Shown: one piece after another, positions 27,783 to 37,259 of the stretch
Position numbering within the stretch: position 1 is the first letter of the stretch
How the letters are laid out: each line of letters begins with the position of its first letter
NCBI RefSeq assembly: GCF_949769195.1
Contig: NZ_OX458333.1
Span: forward strand, 3,940,001-4,004,000
Reading direction: 5' to 3'
DNA from: Methylocaldum szegediense
GTDB lineage: Bacteria > Pseudomonadota > Gammaproteobacteria > Methylococcales > Methylococcaceae
Length of the DNA: 64,000 nucleotides
Made by a program: the position numbers and the translations under genes
Notes under the pieces: generated by a model
The model's database searches: none
What the model was told of the DNA's origin: nothing
Seen by the model: the letters and a program-made list of their open reading frames with translations, nothing else

Positions 27783-29177
27783 ATGGTTCGCGTTTTTCGC
27801 CATTATATTTCGCGCGTTTATCTTGTTATTTTTTTGCTGGATTGCGTTATTTTCTTTTCCGCCTTTTATATGGGGGCGGTTCTGCGGTTTTTCCCCGATC
27901 TTGAAGGCAATTACGCTGCCATCGATTTGACCAATCCATCCGCCATTTTCTGTGCATTCATGCTGGCGAGTACGACTGGCATGGGGCTTTACCAGCGGGT
28001 GCAGCAAGGGGGCGAAGCAGCCATGCTGCTTCGCGTGCTAGTGAGTTTTGTGTTTGGCACGCTTCTGATGGGTGTCGTCTTTTATGCCTTCCCCACGATT
28101 TTCGTAGGTCGGGGCGTATTCGGCTATGCCTTGTTGTCGGCCCTAGTGCTGACAGTGTGTTCGCGCACGCTGTTCTTGAAGTTCGTGGATCGGCAGGAAC
28201 TGAGGAGGCGGGTATTGGTATTAGGGTCGGGGAACAACGCGCACATTATTCAAGAGTTCGAAAAGAAAGAGTCCAATCCAACCTTTCGCGTCATTGGTTT
28301 TGTGCCGATGGGCGGCGATATTTGCCGGGTAGAGCCTCACCGGCTATGTACGTTGGAGATGCCTCTCAATGAATTTGCCATTGCGCATGATATTGACGAG
28401 ATTGTCGTCGCACCGGACGACCGCCGAGGAGGGCTTGCGGTGGACGAAATTTTGGATTGCAAGATGAGCGGTATGGACGTTGTAGACCTGTTGCATTTCT
28501 TCGAACGTGAGGCGGGCCTGATTCGTGTCGACTGCCTGCATCCCAGTTGGCTGGTATTTTCCGACGGATTCCGATACAGCGGTTTTCAGCAGTTTACCAA
28601 GCGTGCCTTCGATATTTTAGCTAGTCTCGTCTTGCTCGCCGTCAGTTGGCCTATCATGTTGCTGACGGCATTGGCGATTGTGGTCGAGAGCGGTTGGCGA
28701 GCGCCGATTTTTTATTCTCAGGTCCGTGTAGGCAAGAACTGGCGGTTGTTCAAAGTGATAAAGTTTCGGAGCATGCGCGTCGATGCCGAACAGGATGGGA
28801 GAGCACGTTGGGCGACACAGAATGACGACCGAATAACCCGCGTAGGGCGGTTTATTCGGAAGACACGGATCGATGAATTGCCGCAGCTGTTCAATGTGCT
28901 GAAAGGTGAGATGAGTTTCGTCGGTCCTCGTCCGGAACGGCCTGAATTTGTGGAAAAGTTCGCGGAAACCATTCCGTATTATTCGGAGCGCCATCGCGTG
29001 AAGCCCGGTATTACCGGCTGGGCACAGCTGTGTTATCCGTACGGATCGAGTTATCAAGACGCTATAGAGAAACTTCAGTACGACTTGTACTACGTCAAAA
29101 ATTACAGTCTTTTTCTCGATTTTCTCATTATGTTACAAACAATCGAAGTGGTTATTTTGGGCAAAGGTGCCCGCTGA
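27783..29177 (+). CDS. epsB: Exopolysaccharide initiating sugar transferase, EpsB / PEP-CTERM-associated type
   Basis: A 464-residue polyprenyl-phosphate sugar phosphotransferase. Its N-terminal part has four or five membrane spans and a CoA-binding-like domain (VLVLGSGNNAHIIQEFE). The C-terminal bacterial sugar transferase domain begins at KRAFDILASLVLL and has KFRSMRVDAEQDG, RKTRIDELPQLFNVLKGEM and SFVGPRPERPEF. The architecture fits the family found with exosortase A and PrsK/PrsR. It attaches the first sugar phosphate to undecaprenyl phosphate. It heads a four-gene run. Confidence 0.88.
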   Translation: MVRVFRHYISRVYLVIFLLDCVIFFSAFYMGAVLRFFPDLEGNYAAIDLTNPSAIFCAFMLASTTGMGLYQRVQQGGEAAMLLRVLVSFVFGTLLMGVVFYAFPTIFVGRGVFGYALLSALVLTVCSRTLFLKFVDRQELRRRVLVLGSGNNAHIIQEFEKKESNPTFRVIGFVPMGGDICRVEPHRLCTLEMPLNEFAIAHDIDEIVVAPDDRRGGLAVDEILDCKMSGMDVVDLLHFFEREAGLIRVDCLHPSWLVFSDGFRYSGFQQFTKRAFDILASLVLLAVSWPIMLLTALAIVVESGWRAPIFYSQVRVGKNWRLFKVIKFRSMRVDAEQDGRARWATQNDDRITRVGRFIRKTRIDELPQLFNVLKGEMSFVGPRPERPEFVEKFAETIPYYSERHRVKPGITGWAQLCYPYGSSYQDAIEKLQYDLYYVKNYSLFLDFLIMLQTIEVVILGKGAR

Positions 29178-29258
29178 GCGCCTGTCCGGAAGGTTTCTGC
29201 TCACCGTTGTCGCGGCTGCGCTCATCAGCGGAACGCCTTCACTTAACGCAGAAGACGC

Positions 29259-31364
29259 ATGACGATCGGCGCCGTCAGCTATTTGGCTGGTTTTTTTGCT
29301 TTTCTCTTCTTGACCGCGCTGGTGCTGGTTAGTTGGCGCGGTAATGCTACAGGTCGCTGGCTGATTCTGGCATCGGCGGTAACTACCGCCTGGTCTGGCA
29401 TCCTGGCTTTACAGGACCTCTATCATTTTTTTCCCTCAGCATTCATTTGGTCGGTCGAGATCATTCGGACCTATATATGGCTGCTTTTTCTCGGCAGGCT
29501 GTTCAATCCGCTTAAAGAAAGCGGCGCCGGATCATGTTCGACAGTGTCGAAACTCATCGATCGTGGCGTTCACGTGGCGGCCGGTGTTGTGGCGGCTTAT
29601 GTCTGGATTTCGCCGGTTTTAGACCAAGCCTTTCCGGACGTTTTTTGGCCCGCATTACAGTTGTCAGGGCATGTCTGTCTGGCCCTGATCGGTCTGATCC
29701 TGATCGAGCAATATTTCCGCAATGTCCGGACCGATATTAGATGGCGGATCAAGTTTCTGTGCTTCGCACTGGGAGGCATGTTCGCCTATGACTTTTATCT
29801 TTACTCGGATGCCTTGTTGTTCCGACATATCAATTCGGACCTGTGGACCGCGCGCGGTGCCGTATCCGCCCTGTTGCCCCCTCTCTTGATCGTTTCGGCT
29901 GCCCGCAATCCCCAATGGTCGGTAGACGTGTTCGTCTCCCGCCAGGTGGTCTTTCACTCGGCAACTTTGCTCGGGTCCGGCTTTTATCTGCTGCTCATGG
30001 CGACCGCCGGGTATTACATCAAGATTTACGGCGGGGAATGGGGAGCCGTAGCACAAATCGTATTTTTGGTCGGGGCGTTCTTGTTGCTCGCGTTGCTCCT
30101 TTTTTCAGGACAGATGCGGGCACGTATGCGGGTTTTCCTGAGCAAGAATTTTTTCAACTATGCGTATGATTACCGGGAGGAGTGGCTACGCATCATCACG
30201 ATGCTTTCGGACACCGCTTCCGGATTATCGCTGGAAGAGCGCGTCATCGTAGCTTTGGGGCAAGCTGTCGAGAGCCCTAGCGGCGTGCTTTGGGTGCGCG
30301 AATCAAACGGGCACTTGGTGTGGCGGGCATGCTTTGGAGATCCTGGCTGCGACATCTCTTTCATCGATCGCGACGATGCCCTGGTACGCTATATGGAAGA
30401 TAAGGAATGGATCGTCAATTTGCCCGAGATGGTGGAGATGCCAGAGATGTATCACGGTGTCGTCCGTCCGTCCTGGCTCAGACCCAACTGCGATGCGTGG
30501 CTGTTAGTGCCGTTGTTTCAGCAGAAGCATCGAATGATGGGGCTTGTGTTACTGAGTCGTCCGCGTACATCGATACAATGGAATTGGGAGGTCATCGATC
30601 TGTTGAAGACTTCCAGCCGATTGGCCGCGAGCTATCTAGCGCTCGAGGATGCCGGTAGGGCACTGGCGGAGGCTCGGCAGTTCGAGGGTTTCAATCGCCT
30701 CTCCGCTTTTGTTATTCACGATTTGAAAAACCTCATCGCGCAACTAAGCTTGGTGGTGCGTAACGCGGAGCGGCATCACAATAATCCTGAATTCATGCGA
30801 GATGCTATAAAAACGGTGGACCATGCGGTCGGGAGGATGAGTCGGCTGTTGTCTCAATTGAAGAACTCCGGTTCTGGACAATCGGAGCAGATTATCGATC
30901 TTGGAGAGCTTCTTCGCGAAGTTGTGAAAGCACGGATGGTTCAGGCGCCAATCCCCACCTGTGATATGTTTAGGAAACCGATCCGGATCAAAGCCAATCG
31001 CGATCGCCTAGCGTCCTCTTTCGAACATATTATTCAGAATGCCCAGGATGCTGCCGGTAAGAACGGTCGAGTGCGCGTTCGAATGGGATTGAGTGAAAAC
31101 GGATATGCTACCGTTGAGGTCGAGGATAACGGTGTAGGCATGGACGAGGAATTTATCCGTACCCGTCTGTTCAAGCCTTTCGAAACGACGAAAGGCGTTA
31201 CGGGTATGGGCATAGGTGCGTACGAGAGCCGCGAGTACATACGTTCTTTGGGAGGGGAGCTCAGCGTGAAAAGCGAACCGGGCAAGCGCACGCTGTTCAC
31301 CTTCTCCATACCCGTCGTATCTGATTCCGAGGCGCTTGCCCTAAACGAGGTGAAGTCCGCTTGA
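29259..31364 (+). CDS. prsK: PEP-CTERM system sensor histidine kinase PrsK
   Basis: A 701-residue membrane kinase. About eight hydrophobic spans occupy residues 1-280. A GAF-like domain follows, then the phosphoacceptor His in AFVIHDLKNLIAQLSLV and a HATPase domain with IIQNAQDAAGKNG and VEVEDNGVGMDEEF. This order matches PrsK, the kinase paired with PrsR in genomes that have the EpsH/XrtA exosortase system. It probably senses an envelope signal. Its last codon overlaps the prsR start (TTGA), so kinase and regulator are coupled. Confidence 0.9.
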   Translation: MTIGAVSYLAGFFAFLFLTALVLVSWRGNATGRWLILASAVTTAWSGILALQDLYHFFPSAFIWSVEIIRTYIWLLFLGRLFNPLKESGAGSCSTVSKLIDRGVHVAAGVVAAYVWISPVLDQAFPDVFWPALQLSGHVCLALIGLILIEQYFRNVRTDIRWRIKFLCFALGGMFAYDFYLYSDALLFRHINSDLWTARGAVSALLPPLLIVSAARNPQWSVDVFVSRQVVFHSATLLGSGFYLLLMATAGYYIKIYGGEWGAVAQIVFLVGAFLLLALLLFSGQMRARMRVFLSKNFFNYAYDYREEWLRIITMLSDTASGLSLEERVIVALGQAVESPSGVLWVRESNGHLVWRACFGDPGCDISFIDRDDALVRYMEDKEWIVNLPEMVEMPEMYHGVVRPSWLRPNCDAWLLVPLFQQKHRMMGLVLLSRPRTSIQWNWEVIDLLKTSSRLAASYLALEDAGRALAEARQFEGFNRLSAFVIHDLKNLIAQLSLVVRNAERHHNNPEFMRDAIKTVDHAVGRMSRLLSQLKNSGSGQSEQIIDLGELLREVVKARMVQAPIPTCDMFRKPIRIKANRDRLASSFEHIIQNAQDAAGKNGRVRVRMGLSENGYATVEVEDNGVGMDEEFIRTRLFKPFETTKGVTGMGIGAYESREYIRSLGGELSVKSEPGKRTLFTFSIPVVSDSEALALNEVKSA

Positions 31365-32713
31365 GCGAGCAAACGTTATTAATCGTCGAAGACGACCTTG
31401 GGCTGCAAAGTCAGCTTCGCTGGAATTTTGAGCAATACAAGGTTCTTGTGGCCGATGACCGGGAATCCGCCATTGCGGCGGTTAAACGCAACCAGCCGGC
31501 AGTGGTCACGCTCGATCTCGGATTACCACCGGATCCCGGCGGCGTAAGCGAAGGTTTCGCTACGCTCAGCGAAATCCTGACTATTGCGCCGACGACCAAA
31601 GTCATCGTCATCACCGGCAACGATGACCAAGTCAACCCGGTTAAGGCCATAGGACTCGGCGCCTATGATTTCTATCAAAAGCCGATCGAACCGGAAACCT
31701 TGTCTTTCGTAGTGGAGCGGGCATTCCGTCTTTACCGGCTGGAGGAAGAAAATCGCCAGTTTCGGCGGATGCACATTACCAACCCGCTTGTCGGTGTGAT
31801 CGCAGCCAGTCCGGAGATGCACGAAGTATGTCGCATGGTCGAGCGCCTGGCACCGACCGACATTACCGTATTGCTGTTGGGCGAGAGTGGCACCGGTAAG
31901 GAAGTGCTCGCACGAGCACTCCACGCCTTGAGTCCGCGTTCGAAGAAGCCTTTCGTAGCCGTCAATGCCGCCGCGATACCGGACAGTTTGTTAGAAAGTG
32001 AGCTGTTCGGTTTCGAAAAAGGGGCGTTTACCGGCGCTACTCAGCAAACTAAGGGCAAATTCGAGTTGGCTGACGGCGGAACCTTTTTTCTCGACGAGAT
32101 CGGCGATATTCCGCTTTCATTACAGCCGAAGCTGCTCCGAGTTTTACAGGAACGCGTTATAGAGCGGGTCGGGGGACGACAGCCGATCAAAGTTGACGTG
32201 CGTTTGATTTGTGCCACCCACCAGAATCTTACCAAGCTGATCAGTGAAGGGAAGTTCAGGGAGGATCTTTATTTCCGCATTAACGAGATGATCATCAATA
32301 TCCCTCCGCTCCGGGAAAGGACCGGAGACGTGGTGGTTTTGGCGCGTGCGTTCCTGGATAAGTTTGTGCACCAAATGCGCCGCACCAATATCCTCGGGTT
32401 CAGTCACGGGGCATTGGCTGCCATGGAGGCTTATCACTGGCCGGGAAATGTTCGGGAACTGGAGCATAAGGTCAAGCGGGCGGTCGTTATGGCTTCCGGT
32501 CCTCTCATTGAAGCCAAGGATCTGGAACTGGCGCCGGGCGAGTTCAAAAGGCGATTATGGAGTTTGAGGGAGGCCCGCGATATGGCCGAGCGACAGGCCA
32601 TTTGCGCGGCACTGAGTGAAGCCGGCGAGAACGTTACCAAGGCGGCAGAAATCCTCGAGATTACGCGTCCAACGCTCTATGCCCTTTTGAGCAAGTTCAA
32701 TCTCAAAATTTAG
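31361..32713 (+). CDS. prsR: Sigma-54-dependent response regulator PrsR
   Basis: A 450-residue NtrC-type activator. The receiver domain holds the phosphorylated Asp in VVTLDLGLPPD. The AAA+ domain has Walker A GESGTGKEVLA, the sigma-54 contact loop EKGAFTGATQQ and Walker B GGTFFLDEIGD. A C-terminal Fis-type helix-turn-helix ends in KAAEILEITRPTLYALLSKF. It starts with TTG, overlapping prsK by 4 bases. PrsR activates genes of the PEP-CTERM/exopolysaccharide regulon from sigma-54 promoters. Confidence 0.92.
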   Translation: MSEQTLLIVEDDLGLQSQLRWNFEQYKVLVADDRESAIAAVKRNQPAVVTLDLGLPPDPGGVSEGFATLSEILTIAPTTKVIVITGNDDQVNPVKAIGLGAYDFYQKPIEPETLSFVVERAFRLYRLEEENRQFRRMHITNPLVGVIAASPEMHEVCRMVERLAPTDITVLLLGESGTGKEVLARALHALSPRSKKPFVAVNAAAIPDSLLESELFGFEKGAFTGATQQTKGKFELADGGTFFLDEIGDIPLSLQPKLLRVLQERVIERVGGRQPIKVDVRLICATHQNLTKLISEGKFREDLYFRINEMIINIPPLRERTGDVVVLARAFLDKFVHQMRRTNILGFSHGALAAMEAYHWPGNVRELEHKVKRAVVMASGPLIEAKDLELAPGEFKRRLWSLREARDMAERQAICAALSEAGENVTKAAEILEITRPTLYALLSKFNLKI

Positions 32714-32722
32714 GCGGTCAAC

Positions 32723-35479
32723 ATGGTCCGGTTTTTTCAAGCGTTTCTTCTATTAACTGCGACCATTGGTTGCAATGCGGCGAGCGCCGAGAAGGACCCA
32801 CTCGAGCAGGCTAGAAATTATTTGCGGAAGGGCGAGTCCAAGGCAGCTGTGATCGAGCTGAAAAACGCTCTTCAGGCAAATCCGGAAAACGCCGATGCGC
32901 GGGTGCTGTTGGGCGAGTCTTATCTGAAGTTGGGCGATGGTCCGTCAGCGGCCAAAGAACTGGAAAAAGCGCGAGACCTGGGGGCTCCGAAGGAAAGTTG
33001 GATCGTCTCTCTGGCGCGAGCCTACTTGCTGCAGGACAAGCCGAAAGCCGTTCTGGATCAAATCTCGCCGGATGAACGCTTGAACGACATGCTTCGCGCT
33101 CAAATCCTGGGTATTCGAGGGTTGGCTCATATTTTGCTTAAACAGACAGAGCAGGCAAAGGAGAGTTTCGATGCCGCACTGAAGTTCGATTCAAAGGCGA
33201 GCGATGCGCTGTTGGGGCTGGCCATGTTGGAAGCGCAACAAAAACGGTACAAGCAGGCAATCGAATACGCCAACCAATCCATCGCCGCGGATTCCAAGAA
33301 CGTTAACGCGTGGATCGTTTTGGGAGAAACGAAGAGACTGTCTGGTGACCTGCAAGGGGCAGCCGACGCGTTTACCAAGGCGCTCGATCTTCAGCCTTTC
33401 GATATAAGGGCGCGTCTCGGGCGAGCTACGGCCTATCTGGCTTCGAACAAGGCAGATGAGGCGCAAAAGGATATCAATGAAGTTCGAAAATCGGCGGGAG
33501 AAGTTCCGCTGGCCTTATATCTAGAGGCGGTCATCGCTTTTCAGAAGGGGGCATTGCAGGAAGCCGAGGACGCACTCGTCAAAGTCACTGGCGCGCTCCC
33601 GGATCATCTCCCCAGCAGACTGCTTTTAGGAGTGGTCGCATATCGGCAGGGCAAATACGAATCCGCGGAAAACAATCTCGCGCAATATGTCCGAACGTTT
33701 CCCGAGCAGTTGCCTGCGGCAAAGTTGTTGGCGGCGACGCAGATGAAGCTGGGTCGCCCGAGTGAAGCCATCCGCACATTGAAGGGGTTGGAGGATCGGG
33801 CATCCGACGACTCACAGTTCTTCGCACTGCTCGGCAGCGCTTACCTCCAGGCGAAACAATACGATTCGGCGACGGAGTACCTGAACCGAGCCTCCGAGCT
33901 CGCGCCCAACGTGGCGTCAGTGAAAGCGCAATTGGCTCTAGGGCGTATTGCGTCAGGGCAAATGGAACAAGCGGTGGACGATCTGAAATCCGCCGTCGAA
34001 CTGGATCAGAATCTGTTGCAGGCGGATGTGCTGCTGGTTCTAGCCCTGATCCAGCAGAAGAAGCTGGACGAGGCGGTTGCTGCGGCCGAGAAAATGAAGG
34101 GCAAAATGCCGGGCGACCCGATGCCGCACAATCTGCTAGGTGCCGCCTATATGGCGAAGGGGAATACGGAAAAGGCGCGCGAGCACTGGCAGCAGGCTTT
34201 GAGGCTCAAGCCCGATTATGCGACAGCCGCACTTAATCTGGCGAAACTTGATCTTAGCGGCAACAACCCCGATGCCGCGGCTCAGCGTTACCAGCAGGTT
34301 CTCAAACACGACCCGAAGAACCTGGCGGCGCATATCGGTCTGGCTCAAATCGCCGAGATGCGCAAAGATTTTGAAAGCGTGGAGAAACATCTCACGGAGG
34401 CGCGGGAAAAGAATCCTAAGGCGCTGCAGCCGGCGGTGACCTTGTCCCGATTCTATTTGGCGAGGGGCAAGGCCTTGCAAGCACTTGAGGTTGCTCGTGC
34501 GACCTTGAGCGATCATCCCGATCACCTCATGGCGCTGCAAAGCCTAGGCTTGGCCCAGATGGCCAACGGGCAAGAGGCCAGTGCCATTGCGACGTTCAAA
34601 AAACTAGTGAGCAAGGTTCCGAATAATCCGGAATATCGTCATCAGCTTGCCCAAATGCTGTACAAAAAGGGCGAAAAGCAAGCCGCGGTGGCGGAATGGG
34701 AGCAGACTTTACAACAAACCCCCGATTATTTACCGGCCCTTCTGGCCCAGGCAGAGCTAAAGCTAAGGGAGAAAAAATACGACGACGCGTTAAAGATTGC
34801 TGAACGTATCAAGACTGCGCATCCGAAGTCGGCTGCGGGCTTTCAAGTGGAAGGGGATATCCGATTCGCTCAGAAGCAGTTCAAGGAGGCGTTGCCGGCA
34901 TACGAAAAGGCCTTCCAATCGGCTCCGAGCTCGATTTTGGCGCGGCTCCTGTTTCAAACACGACGCGCTTTGGGGCAAGACAAGGAGGCTTTCGACGGAC
35001 TGACCCAGTGGCTGGAATCGTCTCAGGAAGATGTCGATGCGTGGACGACACTTGCGATGGCCTATCAGGAATCCGGGAGGCTGAGGGAAGCCGTGGAGGC
35101 GTATGAGAAGGCTCAAAGTCTAGCGGCGGGCAGCACCGTCATCCAAAACAACTTGGCTTGGTTATACCAGGAACTGGGCAGTGATAAAGCTCTTCCGTTA
35201 GCCGAAAAGCTGCTAGCCGCGTCCGAAAATCGTCCGGAGGTCATGGACACGGTCGGCTGGATTTTCGTGCAGAATGGCAAACAGGCCGAGGGCTTGAACT
35301 TGTTGCGGGATGCTGCCGTGCATGCACCCCATATTGGTCAGATACGTATTCATTTGGCCGAAGCCCTGGCTCAAATGGGGCGGAAAGACGAGGCGCGAAA
35401 GGAGCTTGAACGTCTCTTGAAGGAAAAGAAAAATTTTGCGGAACGGGATAAAGCAGAAGCTCTGCTCAAGGGACTGTAA
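32723..35479 (+). CDS. prsT: PEP-CTERM/XrtA system TPR protein PrsT
   Basis: A 918-residue protein made of tandem TPR repeats across nearly its whole length, recognisable by repeated A-L-x-L-x-P/D-x-x-A patterns such as LEQARNYLRKGESKAAV. The signal peptide ends near IGCNAA, so a lipoprotein is possible although the lipobox (TIGC) is imperfect. PrsT is the TPR lipoprotein that accompanies PrsK/PrsR and exosortase genes, probably a periplasmic scaffold for polysaccharide export. It starts 9 bases after prsR, and a clear terminator follows. Confidence 0.88.
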   Translation: MVRFFQAFLLLTATIGCNAASAEKDPLEQARNYLRKGESKAAVIELKNALQANPENADARVLLGESYLKLGDGPSAAKELEKARDLGAPKESWIVSLARAYLLQDKPKAVLDQISPDERLNDMLRAQILGIRGLAHILLKQTEQAKESFDAALKFDSKASDALLGLAMLEAQQKRYKQAIEYANQSIAADSKNVNAWIVLGETKRLSGDLQGAADAFTKALDLQPFDIRARLGRATAYLASNKADEAQKDINEVRKSAGEVPLALYLEAVIAFQKGALQEAEDALVKVTGALPDHLPSRLLLGVVAYRQGKYESAENNLAQYVRTFPEQLPAAKLLAATQMKLGRPSEAIRTLKGLEDRASDDSQFFALLGSAYLQAKQYDSATEYLNRASELAPNVASVKAQLALGRIASGQMEQAVDDLKSAVELDQNLLQADVLLVLALIQQKKLDEAVAAAEKMKGKMPGDPMPHNLLGAAYMAKGNTEKAREHWQQALRLKPDYATAALNLAKLDLSGNNPDAAAQRYQQVLKHDPKNLAAHIGLAQIAEMRKDFESVEKHLTEAREKNPKALQPAVTLSRFYLARGKALQALEVARATLSDHPDHLMALQSLGLAQMANGQEASAIATFKKLVSKVPNNPEYRHQLAQMLYKKGEKQAAVAEWEQTLQQTPDYLPALLAQAELKLREKKYDDALKIAERIKTAHPKSAAGFQVEGDIRFAQKQFKEALPAYEKAFQSAPSSILARLLFQTRRALGQDKEAFDGLTQWLESSQEDVDAWTTLAMAYQESGRLREAVEAYEKAQSLAAGSTVIQNNLAWLYQELGSDKALPLAEKLLAASENRPEVMDTVGWIFVQNGKQAEGLNLLRDAAVHAPHIGQIRIHLAEALAQMGRKDEARKELERLLKEKKNFAERDKAEALLKGL

Positions 35480-35497
35480 CATAAAAAATATAAGGGA

Positions 35498-35527
35498 GCA
35501 GGGCGAAGAAAAACGCCCTGCGTTTTT
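35498..35527 (+). terminator. Rho-independent terminator after prsT
   Basis: A perfect 8-base stem GCAGGGCG (35498-35505) with CGCCCTGC (35514-35521), an A-rich 8-base loop, then GTTTTTC. It ends the epsB-prsK-prsR-prsT unit. Confidence 0.88.
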
Positions 35528-35676
35528 CTCGACATAGCGGAATGATTGGCCTGGCGCTCGGATCGGGTTTCACCTGATCGCAGCAGACGGGCTATTCTGC
35601 GCAAAGCTTTGTGCACTCGATTCGGCTGTGGGTCCTAGTTCCTCCTCTCGCTGTTGATAAAAAAATTGCTCTGCCA

Positions 35677-36357
35677 ATGCAAAAAAATACGTCCAAACTA
35701 AATCTTCTCGTGTTCATCCTTTTTGCTCCCTTTATGGTCCACGCGGCAGAGAAAGCCTATGTGACTGACAGGCTGGAAGTGCAGATGCGCAGAGGCCAGA
35801 GTTTGCAGCATAAGATCATCAAGATGGTGCCCTCTGGTACCGAGCTTACCGTGCTAGAGACAAATCCCCAGACTGGCTATTCCTTGGTGCGTTTGGTAAC
35901 CGGCGAGGAAGGATGGATACTTAGCCGGTATCTGTCTGAACAACCCATCGCCATCAACCGGCTGGACGAAATGGCGAAAAAACTCGATGCGGCAGTGGAA
36001 GAAAACAAACGCCTGAAAGCCGAATTGGCTACCGTAAGGACCGGTAAACAGAACACCGATAAGGCGGCCGAACTGCTTCAGGGGGAAAACGCCCGCCTGA
36101 ACACGGAACTGATGGCAATCCGCCAGTCCTCAGCCAATGCCATTCAAATTCAGGCCGAACGCGATGCGCTGCGGGAGCGTGTCGTCAACCTAGAGCGGGA
36201 GTTGGACACGCTTCGTCGGGAGAAGCAGGCTTTGGACGAAGATCAACGCCAGGCTTGGTTCATGATCGGTGCTGGCGTACTTCTCGGCGGGATTTTCCTA
36301 GGAGTCGTCCTGCCACGCTTGAGCTGGCGCAAGAAAAGCAGCTGGAGCTCGTTCTAA
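35677..36357 (+). CDS. SH3-domain, coiled-coil, C-terminally anchored protein (YgiM-like)
   Basis: A 226-residue protein. A signal peptide (LNLLVFILFAPFMVHA) is followed by a bacterial SH3 domain (residues about 27-90, with VTDRLEVQMRRGQS and GEEGWILSRYLS), a long coiled coil (about 100-200) and a C-terminal membrane span (MIGAGVLLGGIFLGVVLP) ending in Arg/Lys residues. This is the TIGR04211/YgiM layout. The role is unknown; a periplasmic cell-envelope function is likely. I use the ATG at 35677 because the upstream ATG at 35611 adds a segment that spoils the signal peptide. Confidence 0.82.
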   Translation: MQKNTSKLNLLVFILFAPFMVHAAEKAYVTDRLEVQMRRGQSLQHKIIKMVPSGTELTVLETNPQTGYSLVRLVTGEEGWILSRYLSEQPIAINRLDEMAKKLDAAVEENKRLKAELATVRTGKQNTDKAAELLQGENARLNTELMAIRQSSANAIQIQAERDALRERVVNLERELDTLRREKQALDEDQRQAWFMIGAGVLLGGIFLGVVLPRLSWRKKSSWSSF

Positions 36358-36599
36358 GAGCCTATTCCGTTAGGTCCAAAGACCCTTTGGCCCAGCAAAG
36401 GCTTTTGAGAGGCTCCGAGCATACGGTTCACCTAGGTTGTAAAAGGCAGGCCGTGGTGTCTGATGGCATTCTGGTTGAGGCAGCACCTATCCCTTCCAAG
36501 CCGCGACATCCTGGTAGTGAAAGATCCACCGAGCCGCTGAATTTACAAGCCGTAACTCGGCTCCGCCGGCGTTTGGGGATGATTGATGTCCGACAGAGA

Positions 36600-37110
36600 A
36601 GCCCGTTCCCTGTCACGCTATGCCATGACGGAACCGACTGAGATCGGCGGCATCTTATCTTTGCTGAAGATGTTGGCCATGAGCGACTATTCGTTGGCAA
36701 GTCTTTCGCGATGACTGGCAAAACACTTGCCCGGCTGTTGGCGGGTACACGTCCCGATTCCAAGGCGCAGGCGAAGAGACATTTCCTCAATAAACTGACA
36801 AAAATGGACCGCTGCTTGATCATCGTCAAAAGGCGCTCTCGTACACGAGGGTACGGTCGCCGAGTTTACCGAAAAGATAGGACTTTCCTTTCTAGAGGAG
36901 ATTCCCGGGTATTCGATTGCGAAGAATTGGCCCTGAAGGCGATTCGGGACGGGAAGGTCCAAAAAGCCAACGAAATCCTGCTACGCTACGAAGGGCCCGA
37001 AAGGCGGGTCCGGCATGCGCAAGCAGCTTTTGCCCGCCTTCGCCGTTGTGGTCGTGGGTTTGGTCGAAGACGCGGCACCATTACCATCGACCCATCGACG
37101 TCGAGAAGCG
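36600..37110 (+). pseudogene. Decayed dihydroxy-acid/6-phosphogluconate dehydratase (ilvD/edd family) relic
   Basis: No single frame codes through this stretch, but pieces of the C-terminal half of an IlvD/Edd dehydratase can be read in order by changing frame. They are RYAMTEPTEIGGILSLLKML (about 36616), then AMTGKTLARLLAG, then GALVHEGTVAEFTEKIGL, then RVFDCEELALKAIRDGKV with EILLRYEGP, then PKGGSGMRKQLLPAF. The intact family has EIGGIPAVMK, TVTGKTLAEN, APEGAVAK, RVFDSEEEA, VIRYEGPKGGPGMREML in the same order. At least three frameshifts separate the pieces. The N-terminal half with the iron-sulfur cysteines is not visible, so this is a non-functional remnant. Confidence 0.75.
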
Positions 37111-37259
37111 AGAAACCAGGTTGCACCTCGCGAGGACGAGATTCGATCGTGGCTCTCAGCTTGGCACCAGTTCAAGCTGTGTAATACAGAAGGATATGCT
37201 GGCGGAATATGCTAAGCTGGCGTTGTCCGCTTCTCTGGACGCGATAACCGATATGAGTT

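Noticed and set aside
36711-37184. 157-residue open frame as a real gene
   Set aside because: Only fragments of it match the IlvD/Edd family, and the matching sequence jumps between frames. It is part of the pseudogene.
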